A DNA stretch of 11,187 nt from Clostridiales bacterium (GTDB lineage Bacteria > Bacillota > Peptococcia > Peptococcales > Peptococcaceae). Made by a program: the position numbers and the translations under genes. The first letter of the stretch is position 1, and each line of letters starts with the position of its first letter. The notes under the pieces were generated by a model that saw nothing but the letters and a program-made list of their open reading frames with translations, had not been told where the DNA came from and did not search any database. Location of the stretch: contig QAKL01000073.1 of assembly GCA_003343815.1 (NCBI GenBank), forward strand, positions 1-11,187. The letters run 5' to 3'. Positions 1 to 7,480 of this stretch are shown here, in pieces.

Positions 1-25
1 GATTCACAGGTTTTTCTATAGAAAT

Positions 26-1099
26 TTATTTGAGATAGCTTACGATAATCTCGCCGCATTTTTCACAGCCGATTTGCTTCATGCCTTCGCTCATTATATC
101 TGCCGTGCGATAGCCTGTGTCCAGATAAGCAGACACCGCATTTTCGATCGCGTCAGCCTCACGCGCCATATCGAAACTGTAGCGCAGCATCATCGCCGCC
201 GAAAGAATCGTGCCGATCGGGTTGGCGATATCCATCCCCGCAATATCAGGTGCCGATCCGTGGATCGGCTCATACAATCCGCAAGAAGTCGCACCCAGAC
301 TCGAGGAGGGAATCATGCCGATCGATCCGGTAATCATCGATGCCTCATCGGACAAAATATCACCGAACATATTTTCCGTCACTATGACATCAAACTGTGC
401 CGGATCTTTAACGATCTGCATCGCGCAGTTATCGACTAACATATCAGATAACTCGACATCAGGATACTCCGCCGCCAAACGATGCATGGTTTTCTTCCAC
501 AAACGGCTCGAATCAAGCACATTACTTTTTTCGACCGAGCAGAGTTTCTTGCGGCGTTTCTGCGCTGTTTCAAAACCGATCCGGCCGATACGCTCGATCT
601 CTTTTTCACTGTAGGCCAAAATATCCGTTGCTACTGTTTCACCGTTTACTTCGTTAGTTTGGTGCTCGCCGAAATAAATACCGCCGATCAATTCGCGCAC
701 GATGATAAAATCAATGCCTTTATCGACAATCTCTTGCTTTAAGGGCGACGCACTCGCTAACTGCGGCCAGATTTTTGCCGGGCGGTTGTTGCTGTAAACG
801 CCCATACCCGATCGCAGGCGCAATAAACCTTTCTCCGGGCGTTTCTCGCCGGGGACGTCGTTCCATTTATTGCCGCCGACTGCTCCCAAAAGCACGCTGT
901 CCGAGGCTAAGCATTTCTCTAACATTTCTTTAGGCAGCGGATCGCCCCATTTATCGATCGCACATCCTCCCATATCGACCTCGGTATAATTAAAGGTATG
1001 ACCGTAAATTTCCGCAATTTTATCCAATACTTTGATCGCCTGCGCGACGATTTCCGGACCTATACCGTCACCACGGATTACCGCAATATTTTTATTCAT
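26..1099 (-). CDS. leuB: 3-isopropylmalate dehydrogenase
   Basis: This cytoplasmic enzyme oxidises and decarboxylates 3-isopropylmalate with NAD+ to 2-ketoisocaproate, the third stage of leucine synthesis. The 357-residue product has the usual family length. It opens with the GDGIGPEI nucleotide-binding motif and has the Arg-rich LRLRSG substrate loop. Tyr142 and Lys191 are the likely catalytic pair, and Asp223, Asp247 and Asp251 (in FGDILSDEA) are the likely metal ligands. YEPIHGSAPDIAG follows near residue 277. The ATG at 1099 is chosen because AAAGGAG at 1110-1116 lies 10 bases upstream; an in-frame GTG at 1108 would sit almost on that site. The gene is last in leuACDB and its start overlaps the leuD stop by 8 bases, which suggests translational coupling. 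The usual RELTGG reads RELIGG here (Ile138). Identification is secure from motifs; isocitrate or tartrate dehydrogenase relatives are less likely given the operon. Confidence 0.97.
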   Translation of the reverse strand: MNKNIAVIRGDGIGPEIVAQAIKVLDKIAEIYGHTFNYTEVDMGGCAIDKWGDPLPKEMLEKCLASDSVLLGAVGGNKWNDVPGEKRPEKGLLRLRSGMGVYSNNRPAKIWPQLASASPLKQEIVDKGIDFIIVRELIGGIYFGEHQTNEVNGETVATDILAYSEKEIERIGRIGFETAQKRRKKLCSVEKSNVLDSSRLWKKTMHRLAAEYPDVELSDMLVDNCAMQIVKDPAQFDVIVTENMFGDILSDEASMITGSIGMIPSSSLGATSCGLYEPIHGSAPDIAGMDIANPIGTILSAAMMLRYSFDMAREADAIENAVSAYLDTGYRTADIMSEGMKQIGCEKCGEIIVSYLK

Positions 1100-1589
1100 T
1101 TTTCGCACTCTCCTTTAACGACGCTAAAAGTCCACCGGCTTTAATGATATTTTGAATAAACAGCGGGAAAGCTTGCGCCTGATAGCTTTTGCCGGTAGTA
1201 ATGTCGATAATCTCACCTGTGTCGAAATTAACTTTGACCTCGTCGCCTGCTTGGATTTCCTCAGCCGCCTCTGCGCACTCCAAAATGGGCAAACCGATAT
1301 TAATCGCATTACGATAAAAAATACGCGCAAAACTTTTGGCGATGACGCAGCCGGTACCGCATGTTTTAATGACTAAGGGCGCATGCTCACGCGAGGAGCC
1401 GCAGCCGAAATTCCATCCTGCGACCATCACATCACCCGCACTTACTTCATTGACAAAATTTTTATCGATATCCTCCATGCAGTGCAGCGCCAATTCTTTG
1501 GCATCAGGAGTATTCAGATAGCGCGCCGGGATAATGACGTCGGTATCGACATTATCCGGATATTTAAAAACTTTTCCTTGCGTTTCCAT
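1092..1589 (-). CDS. leuD: 3-isopropylmalate dehydratase small subunit
   Basis: This is the swivel-domain subunit of isopropylmalate isomerase, which with LeuC interconverts 2- and 3-isopropylmalate through a dehydration-hydration step in the cytoplasm. The product is 165 residues, the short form typical of archaeal and clostridial-type enzymes, against about 200 in enterobacteria. Visible motifs are DNVDTDVIIPARYLN (residues 12-26), where the YLN stretch is typical of the substrate-selecting loop, and GCGSSREHAP (residues 62-71), the conserved active-site loop of the aconitase swivel domain. Its ATG shares one base with the leuC stop (TAATG), so translation is probably coupled and the two subunits made in similar amounts. 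The homologous dmdB/homoaconitase small subunits look alike in sequence; the leu operon context decides the call. Confidence 0.96.
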   Translation of the reverse strand: METQGKVFKYPDNVDTDVIIPARYLNTPDAKELALHCMEDIDKNFVNEVSAGDVMVAGWNFGCGSSREHAPLVIKTCGTGCVIAKSFARIFYRNAINIGLPILECAEAAEEIQAGDEVKVNFDTGEIIDITTGKSYQAQAFPLFIQNIIKAGGLLASLKESAKNE

Positions 1590-2851
1590 TATTCTGCCTC
1601 CTTATACTCGGTGATATATCCCGTCAAAGCGCTGGCGGCAGCAGTGTGCGGCGATGCTAAATAAACCTCGCTCTCGACATGCCCCATACGGCCGACGAAA
1701 TTACGATTGGTCGTGGCGATACATTTTTCGCCCGCTGCCAAAATGCCCATATAGCCGCCCAAGCACGGTCCGCAAGTCGGCGTAGAAACGATCGCGCCCG
1801 CATCGATAAACGCCGTATACCAGCCGCGCTCAACGCACTCGCGCAAAATCTGCATCGTCCCGGGAATGATGATACAGCGGATCCCCTCAGCGATATGCTT
1901 GCCGTTTAAAATATGATACGCCGCCTCCATATCCTCCAATCTGCCGTTGGTGCAGCTGCCGATGACGACCTGATCGATTTTGATATCTCCAAGCTCACTC
2001 GCCGGGTGCGTATTTTCCGGCAAATGCGGGCAAGCCACCGTCGGCACGATTGCCGACAAATCAATGTCAATTACTTTCTCATACTCTGCGTCTTCATCTG
2101 CCGCGTAAACCACAGGCTTGCGCTCGCTGCGTCCGTCCAAATACGCCATGGTAACCTCGTCCACAGGGAAAATGCCGTTTTTCGCGCCAGCCTCGATCGC
2201 CATATTGCAAATGCAAAGGCGATCATCCATCGAGAGCGTTTTTACGCCCTCGCCCGTAAATTCCATACTTTTATACAAAGCACCATCCACGCCGATCATG
2301 CCGATAATTGTTAAAATGACGTCCTTGCCGCTGCAATTCGGTTTTAATTTGCCGCTTAAATTAAATTTGATCGCCTGCGGCACTTTAAACCAAGCCATCC
2401 CCGTCGCCATGCCTGCCGCCATATCAGTGGAGCCGACGCCGGTGGAAAACGCGCCCAACGCACCATAAGTGCAAGTGTGGCTGTCGGCGCCGATGATGCA
2501 GTCGCCTGCCGTCACTACGCCCTGCTCGGGCAATAAAGCATGCTCGATGCCCATTTTACCGACATCGTAAAAATGCTTGACTCCATGCGCCTTGGCAAAT
2601 TCGCTACAGGTTTTCGACTGCTCCGCCGCTTTAATATCTTTATTCGGCACAAAATGATCCAAGACAATCGTCACACGCTCTTTATCAAAAACGTGATTAA
2701 AGCCTGCTTTTTTGAACTCATTAACCGCTACAGGCGTCGTAATATCATTTCCTAAAACAATATCCAGTTTCGCATTAATTAATTGTCCTGCCGCTACCTT
2801 GTCCAATCCGGCATGCGCCGCCAAGATTTTCTGCGTCATGGTCATTCCCAT
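1589..2851 (-). CDS. leuC: 3-isopropylmalate dehydratase large subunit
   Basis: This is the iron-sulfur catalytic subunit of isopropylmalate isomerase and works with LeuD. The product is 420 residues, the shorter LeuC type that pairs with a 165-residue LeuD. The three expected 4Fe-4S cysteines are Cys300 in VIGSCTNGR and Cys360 and Cys363 in TCGPCLGG. GADSHTCTYGALGAFSTGVGS (near residues 121-141) is the conserved aconitase-fold active-site segment. The first ATG at 2851 is supported by AAAGGAG ending 10 bases upstream, a site that lies inside the end of leuA; MGMTMTQKIL is also a typical N-terminus for the family. The gap to leuA is 2 bases and the overlap with leuD is 1 base. A solitary fourth-iron site, as in other dehydratases, would make the enzyme oxygen-sensitive (family knowledge). 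The call is secure, with homoaconitase-type activity the only realistic alternative. Confidence 0.97.
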   Translation of the reverse strand: MGMTMTQKILAAHAGLDKVAAGQLINAKLDIVLGNDITTPVAVNEFKKAGFNHVFDKERVTIVLDHFVPNKDIKAAEQSKTCSEFAKAHGVKHFYDVGKMGIEHALLPEQGVVTAGDCIIGADSHTCTYGALGAFSTGVGSTDMAAGMATGMAWFKVPQAIKFNLSGKLKPNCSGKDVILTIIGMIGVDGALYKSMEFTGEGVKTLSMDDRLCICNMAIEAGAKNGIFPVDEVTMAYLDGRSERKPVVYAADEDAEYEKVIDIDLSAIVPTVACPHLPENTHPASELGDIKIDQVVIGSCTNGRLEDMEAAYHILNGKHIAEGIRCIIIPGTMQILRECVERGWYTAFIDAGAIVSTPTCGPCLGGYMGILAAGEKCIATTNRNFVGRMGHVESEVYLASPHTAAASALTGYITEYKEAE

Positions 2852-2853
2852 AA

Positions 2854-4527
2854 TTATTTCGCTCCTTTGGTCATGTTATAAAATGCGCTCAATAACGCGT
2901 TAGCGCTGGCTTTAACAACGTCGGTGTCGGTGCCTGCGCCCCAGTACATCGTACCATCGGCTTTTTCTAAACCAATATAGGAAGCCGCCACGCTGTCAGA
3001 GCCTTGTCCCTGCATACTGTGCTGAGTAAATACCTGCAAAGTATATTCCTCGCCGGTGTAATCTCTCAACGCACTGTTAATCGCACTCAAGGAGCCGTTG
3101 CCCTCGGCCTCCATCTCGGTTTCCACGCCGTCCTTCATAAAGGTAATGTTGATGCGGACGACCTCATTTTCTCTGCTGAATTCAAAATCGGTAATCGAAA
3201 TTTCGCCCGGCAGATTGAGATAATGCTCGGTGAAAATATCTAAAACCTCATCGGCTTTTAATTCCTTATGCTCATGATCGGAGATATCCTTGCACATATA
3301 GCTGAAATGCTCGCGCATCTTCGCCGGCAGACTGTAGCCGTAGGCCTGCTCCAGCAGATAGCCGATGCCGCCTTTGCCGGATTGTGAATTGATACGGATG
3401 ACATCCGCGTCATAAGTGCGGCCGATATCCGTCGGATCAATCGGGATATACGGCACATTCCAGCGGTGCAGTTTATTTTTCGCTCTGTATTTCATACCCT
3501 TGGCGATAGCGTCCTGATGGCTGCCGGAAAATGCAGCAAATACCAAACTGCCGGCATAGGGAGCACGCTCATAAACGTGCATACGAGTGCATTTTTCGTA
3601 CTCCTCTACCAAGTACGGCATATTGGAGAAATCCAGTTTCGGATCAACGCCGTGAGCGTACATATTCATCGCTAAAGTGATAATGTCTACATTACCGGTA
3701 CGCTCACCGTTGCCGAAAAGCGTGCCCTCGACGCGGTCAGCTCCGGCCAGTAAAGCCAGCTCAGCGTCGGCTACGCCGGTGCCGCGGTCATTATGCGGAT
3801 GCAAAGACACCGTGACGAACTCGCGATATTTTAAATTCTCGCACATATACTCAACCTGCGAAGCATAGACATGCGGCGAGCTCATCTCTACCGTCACAGG
3901 CAGATTGATGATGACGTTATTCGTCTCACTCGGCTCCAAAACGTCCAAAACCGCGTTGCAAACCTCTAATGCATAATCAACCTCCGCTCCGGTAAAGGAC
4001 TCCGGCGAATATTCAAAGCGGAAATTCCCCTCGTACTCCGCAGCTAAGCGTTTAACCAATTTCGCGCCGTCCACGGCGATTTGCTTAACCTCTTCTTTGG
4101 ATTTTTTAAATACCTGCTCGCGCTGCGCCACACTGACCGAATTATAAAAATGAATAATTGCGCTCGGTGCGCCTTTGCAGGCGTCGAAAGTTTTTCTGAT
4201 AATGTGCTCGCGGCACTGGGTCAAAACCTGCACGCTGACATCTTCGGGAATCATATTATTATCGATCAAAGTACGCAAAAATTCATACTCGGTTTCGCTC
4301 GCCGCCGGGAAGCCGACCTCGATTTCTTTAAAACCGACACCCAGTAATACCTTGTAATATTCCAGTTTTTCCTCCAAACTCATCGGAATAACCAAACTCT
4401 GGTTGCCGTCGCGCATATCGACGCTGCACCAAATCGGCGCTTTTTCGATATGATCTTTATTCACCCATTTGTTATATTCCTTGCTGACCGGGAAATATCC
4501 CACTTCATATTTGCTTGCATCCATCAT
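2854..4527 (-). CDS. leuA: 2-isopropylmalate synthase
   Basis: This enzyme condenses 2-ketoisovalerate with acetyl-CoA to 2-isopropylmalate, the committed step of leucine synthesis. At 557 residues it resembles the longer type-2 LeuA group known from actinobacteria and some Bacillota rather than the E. coli type. The N-terminal TIM barrel carries MRDGNQSL (Arg39, Asp40), SLHPHNDRGTG (His243, His245) and NGERTGNVD (Asn279); Asp40, the two histidines and Asn279 are the expected metal ligands. From about residue 435 the chain matches the LeuA C-terminal dimer/regulatory domain, including GQGSDSVAASYIGLE, so leucine feedback inhibition is likely. The ATG at 4527 is chosen because AAAAGGAG lies 8 bases upstream; an in-frame GTG at 4536 overlaps that site. 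It is the first gene of the operon, directly behind a leucine-type T-box leader. Confidence 0.97.
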   Translation of the reverse strand: MMDASKYEVGYFPVSKEYNKWVNKDHIEKAPIWCSVDMRDGNQSLVIPMSLEEKLEYYKVLLGVGFKEIEVGFPAASETEYEFLRTLIDNNMIPEDVSVQVLTQCREHIIRKTFDACKGAPSAIIHFYNSVSVAQREQVFKKSKEEVKQIAVDGAKLVKRLAAEYEGNFRFEYSPESFTGAEVDYALEVCNAVLDVLEPSETNNVIINLPVTVEMSSPHVYASQVEYMCENLKYREFVTVSLHPHNDRGTGVADAELALLAGADRVEGTLFGNGERTGNVDIITLAMNMYAHGVDPKLDFSNMPYLVEEYEKCTRMHVYERAPYAGSLVFAAFSGSHQDAIAKGMKYRAKNKLHRWNVPYIPIDPTDIGRTYDADVIRINSQSGKGGIGYLLEQAYGYSLPAKMREHFSYMCKDISDHEHKELKADEVLDIFTEHYLNLPGEISITDFEFSRENEVVRINITFMKDGVETEMEAEGNGSLSAINSALRDYTGEEYTLQVFTQHSMQGQGSDSVAASYIGLEKADGTMYWGAGTDTDVVKASANALLSAFYNMTKGAK

Positions 4528-4535
4528 TGTAAACA

Positions 4536-4543
4536 CTCCTTTT
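4536..4543 (-). promoter_or_regulatory. leuA ribosome binding site
   Basis: AAAAGGAG on the minus strand lies 8 bases before the ATG at 4527. It fixes that start over the in-frame GTG at 4536, which lies within the site itself. Confidence 0.85.
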
Positions 4544-4644
4544 ATTAACTCTTTTACTTACCTTATTATATAATATTTTCTATTTTTTCCGCAATTAAAA
4601 TTTTTCCTTTTTCTGCTCAAAACCTCCCCACTTTAATATTTTTC

Positions 4645-4690
4645 GCAAAAAGAAAACCCGTCGCAAAGCATCTTTTTGCTTTGAGACGGG
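4645..4690 (-). terminator. T-box attenuator terminator
   Basis: The arms CCCGTC-T-CAAAGCA and TGCTTTG-C-GACGGG (4657-4690) pair with one mismatch around a 6-base loop. A U-rich run, UUUUCUUUUU, follows. The upstream arm shares bases 4683-4685 and neighbours with the antiterminator, so the two folds are mutually exclusive. Confidence 0.95.
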
Positions 4691-4931
4691 TGTAAATATC
4701 ATTTGCACTCGCGGTACCACTCAAATTGTGCGCCTTTGCGCACCACCTCTTCGAGACCAATCAGTCTCTATGCACTGACGCAGCATTCGCGGGATACCCT
4801 ACTGTCATTTCAAGCATCCGGCTCGGAAGGGAGCAGTCTCGAGAAAATCCATACCGATTTACACCAACTATCGGCTCTCTGCGATGTTTTTACTCAGACG
4901 ATCTTCGTCACAGCCTTTGAATCTTAAATTT
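4645..4931 (-). promoter_or_regulatory. T-box riboswitch (tRNA-Leu responsive) upstream of leuA
   Basis: This RNA leader senses uncharged tRNA and controls readthrough into leuACDB. Stem I spans about 4820-4915. It has a K-turn-like base, an AGUA motif (4891-4894) facing the specifier loop, and distal AGAGAG (4875-4880) and UUGGUGU (4861-4867) elements typical of T-box Stem I. The specifier is read as CUC (4841-4843), a leucine codon; it is followed by a purine and then AGAC (4836-4839), which pairs with GUCU (4896-4899). Stem III-like hairpins lie at 4753-4768 and 4728-4743. The T-box core GUGGUACCGCG lies near 4710-4719. The antiterminator is GAG (4720-4722) with CUC (4683-4685), enclosing the bulge UGGUACC. 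Its UGGU can pair with an ACCA tRNA 3' end, matching the A73 of tRNA-Leu. The 3' arm overlaps the terminator stem, as the mechanism requires. The amino acid assignment rests on my hand folding plus the downstream gene. Confidence 0.95.
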
Positions 4932-4937
4932 TCAAAA

Positions 4938-4966
4938 ATTATATCATTTTGCCACGCTCCTGTCAA
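4938..4966 (-). promoter_or_regulatory. sigma-A promoter of the leu operon
   Basis: TTGACA (4961-4966) and TATAAT (4938-4943) match the consensus exactly and are separated by 17 bases. The predicted start near 4931 lies just ahead of T-box Stem I. A perfect promoter fits control by attenuation rather than by an activator. Confidence 0.93.
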
Positions 4967-5041
4967 GAGCTTTTTTGAAAAATTTTCGCATAAGTTGTGT
5001 AGGAGCATTTTTTTAAATATAATGCGCTCTTAACATAGCAT

Positions 5042-5074
5042 AAAGTCGTTTATTCCCAAAGAATAAACGACTTT
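5042..5074 (-). terminator. inverted repeat, probable terminator of the yhgE-like gene
   Basis: A perfect 14-base-pair stem (5042-5055 with 5061-5074) encloses a 5-base loop, 9 bases after the stop of the YhgE-like gene and before the leu promoter. In the minus direction the stem ends in CUUUA without a long U-run, so termination may be partial. The plus-direction tail (UUUAUUUCU) is slightly richer in U. Confidence 0.75.
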
Positions 5075-5082
5075 ATTTCTCG

Positions 5083-7287
5083 CTACATAATACCCGTTTC
5101 TTCCATCTTGCGGCGGAAATAACTTTTTGCCTTGTAAAGCTTTTTCCACGTCAATAGCCCGATTATGATACACGGCGGCACATACGCCAATTCCAATAGG
5201 ACATTTTTCCAATATATATCGCCGTACATCCCGGCGATGCACTCTCTGGTCGCCGCCAAACCGAATCTAAACGGCAGCACAGAATTGATCACTTGGAAAA
5301 ATTTCGGCATGACCTCGCTGGGGAAAGTACCGCCGCTGCCGGCAACCTGCATAACCAGCAGGACAACTGCGATCGCCTTACCTACATCGTCTAAAGCTAT
5401 CGTCAGCGTATAAACTATCTTGCAGAATGTATAGCTGCATGCCACGCATATCAGCACAAATTTAAGCGGCGACAAGCACTGGATGTGCAAAAGATAAATA
5501 TCTCCCAATGATGCTACCAACGCCTGCAAAATACCCATAAGCGAGAATGTCATACTGCGTCCGAAATACTGCTGCCACAGTTTAAATTCCTTAAATGCCG
5601 GATTGGTAATATTGACATTGACAATCGCCGCCAAAATTAACGCCCCAACCCACAAGCACAGCACCGTATAAAAAGGTGCCATCGCCGAGCCGTAATTTTC
5701 AATCGGATACATCGTGATCGTCTCGACCTCAGTCGGTGAGGAAATAAAGGAGGCTAAAGTCTGCGGGTCGTTGGTCATCAAATTATACAAATAATTTTCC
5801 TGACCGAGCTGCTCTCCTTTTTCCAGTAAATCTATGCACTCCTGCACCTGTTCTTGGCTGTGCTCTAAAATGCGCTGCACGCTGTCGTAGGTGTCAAGCT
5901 GATTGCCCAATAGGATATCCAAACTGCTCAAAGCCGCATCCAACGGCGTAATCATACTTTTTAAGCGCGTGATGACCTCAGGCGAGTTCACGCTTGCGTC
6001 AATCAAGCTGTCCAAATTTTTATTTAAAGTCGGCGCTACTTTGTCTTTGTAATAATTGTGCAGATCCTCTGCCGCCCAGACGGTGCTGTCCATGTCGGCT
6101 TTGAGCTTGTTAAGATTTTTCTCGGTAAATTTACCGTAGCCACGCAAATCCGACTCCAACTCAGGAATATCGACCAAAAGCTGCTCATCAAGCTTTTTCA
6201 CCTTATCCAAATGCTCCAGCAGCGCTGTTTTTTGCTCATCGGTCAGATAAGGCATCTCTTTAACCAAGGTCTCGGTTTTGTTCACCATCGTCAAATTTTC
6301 GTTAACAATTTTTTGCGCCTCATCAAGCAATTCCAGCTTCTGCGCATCGCTGATCGCACCTTGGGTGACGCTGATTTGCTTTTCCAATACTTCCAAAGTA
6401 TTATCCAAATTGCTGAAAGTCGTATCCAAAGTCGTACTGCCGACATAAGCCAAATTTTTCCCGGCAGCCGCTAACTGCGCCGCATCCCAGCCTTTGCCGT
6501 CTAAACTGTCCAGATCTTTTTCAATCCCGGGCAAAGTCGCCTGGCTCGACTGTACCAAAGCCTGCGCTGCCACAAAAGTTGAGTTCAAAACTTTAGTCGT
6601 ATCGGTCAGATTATTCAGCTGCTCCTGCAACAAACGAAACGTATTCAGATTCGACTGAATCGTCTGATCCTTCGCATCGTCCAACTCTACCGCCGCGTCA
6701 TTCATCGCGATGCCGAAAACCTCCGTCACCGTATTGATAAACGACTCGTTGACCTCTGTTTTCACGCTGTTCATGACGCTGTCGGTAATTTTTGTCGCAA
6801 TAGCGTTTTTCTTGGCATTGACATGATACTCTAATTTCGGATGCGTAATATCCTTATTTAAAAAGCTGAAAAAGTCGCGGGTAAAATTTTCCGGCACGAC
6901 GATCGCCGCATAATAAGTGCCGTTTTCCACGCCGTTCATCGCGTTGTCATAATCGACAAAAACCCAGTTAATCTTGTCATTTTCCCGCAGATTGTTGACA
7001 AAATTATCGCCGATATTCATCACTGTTTCATTCTGATCCACTGCCAGCTTATCACCGTTTGGCAACTCATTGTAGTTTACTACCTCACCTACGCTTACGC
7101 CGGCATCATTATTTGCCACCGCAATAGTTAAATTTCCAGTATTTCCGTAAGGGTCCCAGTTGGATAAAATATTAAACCACGCGTATAATGACGGCAAGAT
7201 AATCAAACCGATCGTCACAATGATCGCGATCGGATTTTTCAAAAGATGCTTTATATCGTCGGTAAAAATCATAAATACTCTTCTCAC
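5083..7287 (-). CDS. YhgE/Pip-family membrane protein
   Basis: The 734-residue product matches the YhgE/Pip (phage infection protein) family, related to ABC-2 type membrane domains. The N-terminus DDIKHLLKNPIAIIV leads into a membrane segment (about residues 18-38) and then the typical PSLYAWFNILSNWDPYGNTGNLTIAV stretch. A large extracytoplasmic region, much of it probably helical or coiled coil (about 200-520), follows. The C-terminus has about five membrane segments between residues 539 and 715, including the family stretch GSGGTFPSEVMPKFFQVINSVLPF. It ends in a basic cytoplasmic tail. The GTG start at 7287 has AGGAGG 7 bases upstream. Relatives include B. subtilis YhgE and lactococcal Pip, a phage receptor; the physiological substrate is unknown to me. 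No ATPase gene is adjacent. It is divergent from an MFS gene with probable shared operator sites. Confidence 0.9.
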   Translation of the reverse strand: MRRVFMIFTDDIKHLLKNPIAIIVTIGLIILPSLYAWFNILSNWDPYGNTGNLTIAVANNDAGVSVGEVVNYNELPNGDKLAVDQNETVMNIGDNFVNNLRENDKINWVFVDYDNAMNGVENGTYYAAIVVPENFTRDFFSFLNKDITHPKLEYHVNAKKNAIATKITDSVMNSVKTEVNESFINTVTEVFGIAMNDAAVELDDAKDQTIQSNLNTFRLLQEQLNNLTDTTKVLNSTFVAAQALVQSSQATLPGIEKDLDSLDGKGWDAAQLAAAGKNLAYVGSTTLDTTFSNLDNTLEVLEKQISVTQGAISDAQKLELLDEAQKIVNENLTMVNKTETLVKEMPYLTDEQKTALLEHLDKVKKLDEQLLVDIPELESDLRGYGKFTEKNLNKLKADMDSTVWAAEDLHNYYKDKVAPTLNKNLDSLIDASVNSPEVITRLKSMITPLDAALSSLDILLGNQLDTYDSVQRILEHSQEQVQECIDLLEKGEQLGQENYLYNLMTNDPQTLASFISSPTEVETITMYPIENYGSAMAPFYTVLCLWVGALILAAIVNVNITNPAFKEFKLWQQYFGRSMTFSLMGILQALVASLGDIYLLHIQCLSPLKFVLICVACSYTFCKIVYTLTIALDDVGKAIAVVLLVMQVAGSGGTFPSEVMPKFFQVINSVLPFRFGLAATRECIAGMYGDIYWKNVLLELAYVPPCIIIGLLTWKKLYKAKSYFRRKMEETGIM

Positions 7288-7294
7288 AGCATTA

Positions 7295-7300
7295 CCTCCT
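7295..7300 (-). promoter_or_regulatory. ribosome binding site deciding a GTG start
   Basis: AGGAGG on the minus strand lies 7 bases ahead of the GTG at 7287. This supports GTG rather than the internal ATG (the sixth codon) as the start of the YhgE-like protein. Confidence 0.85.
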
Positions 7301-7323
7301 GCATATTTATCGCATATTATCCC

Positions 7324-7338
7324 TTAGTTTATAACTAA
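7324..7338. promoter_or_regulatory. palindromic operator candidate TTAGTT-TAT-AACTAA
   Basis: Two perfect 6-base arms flank a 3-base centre, the size and AT-rich make-up seen for MarR-type dimer sites. It overlaps the likely -10 region of the minus-strand promoter. The same TTAGTT arm recurs at 7458-7463 (plus), and as its complement AACTAA at 7373-7378. The regulator is not encoded in this window, and its family is inferred only from the shape of the site. Confidence 0.5.
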
Positions 7339-7354
7339 AATTTTTCCCCGTCAA
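7326..7354 (-). promoter_or_regulatory. candidate promoter of the yhgE-like gene
   Basis: TTGACG (7349-7354) is a good -35. The best-spaced -10 is TAAACT after 17 bases (4 of 6 matches); TATAAA after 15 bases is an alternative. Both lie inside the palindrome at 7324-7338, so a bound protein would block the promoter. The direct repeat ATATGC-GATAA-ATATGC downstream (7301-7318) has no assigned role. Confidence 0.5.
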
Positions 7355-7417
7355 GCCAAACTCTCGCATTTTAACTAAAACACAATATTTTGCGCCATGT
7401 TTTGCCCCTCTGAATGC

Positions 7418-7446
7418 TTGACAAACCGTTTGAGCAAGCGCATAAT
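7418..7446 (+). promoter_or_regulatory. sigma-A promoter of the MFS gene
   Basis: TTGACA (7418-7423) and CATAAT (7441-7446) have 17-base spacing. The start would be near 7453, just before the TTAGTT half-site at 7458-7463. A start there rules out the upstream in-frame ATG at 7397. Confidence 0.8.
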
Positions 7447-7465
7447 CATATTATCCGTTAGTTAT

Positions 7466-7472
7466 AAGGAGG
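7466..7472 (+). promoter_or_regulatory. ribosome binding site deciding the MFS start
   Basis: AAGGAGG lies 8 bases before the GTG at 7481. No comparable site precedes the in-frame ATG at 7397. Confidence 0.85.
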
Positions 7473-7480
7473 CTTTCCGC

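Noticed and set aside
1..25. Part of a terminator after leuB
   Set aside because: TTTCTATAGAAA is self-complementary but has no loop, and the window ends before any stem or T-run can be judged.
1099..1108. GTG at 1108 as leuB start (360 residues)
   Set aside because: It would sit 1 base after GGAG, too close for initiation; the ATG at 1099 has proper spacing and the family N-terminus.
1913..2314. Plus-strand frame of 133 codons within leuC
   Set aside because: It is antisense to conserved LeuC motifs; open frames of this size are expected opposite biased coding sequence.
4703..4927. Plus-strand reading frames of 64-74 codons opposite the T-box
   Set aside because: They run antisense through a structured RNA leader, have no RBS, and the conserved RNA motifs explain the sequence.
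7301..7320. Direct repeat of GCATATT as a repeat element or CRISPR-like unit
   Set aside because: There are only two short copies in an AT-rich 5' leader, with no spacer series and no cas genes.
7397..7480. ATG at 7397 as MFS start, adding 28 residues
   Set aside because: The segment contains the promoter (7418-7446) and half-operator, has no RBS, and does not look like an MFS N-terminus. GTG at 7481 has AAGGAGG.
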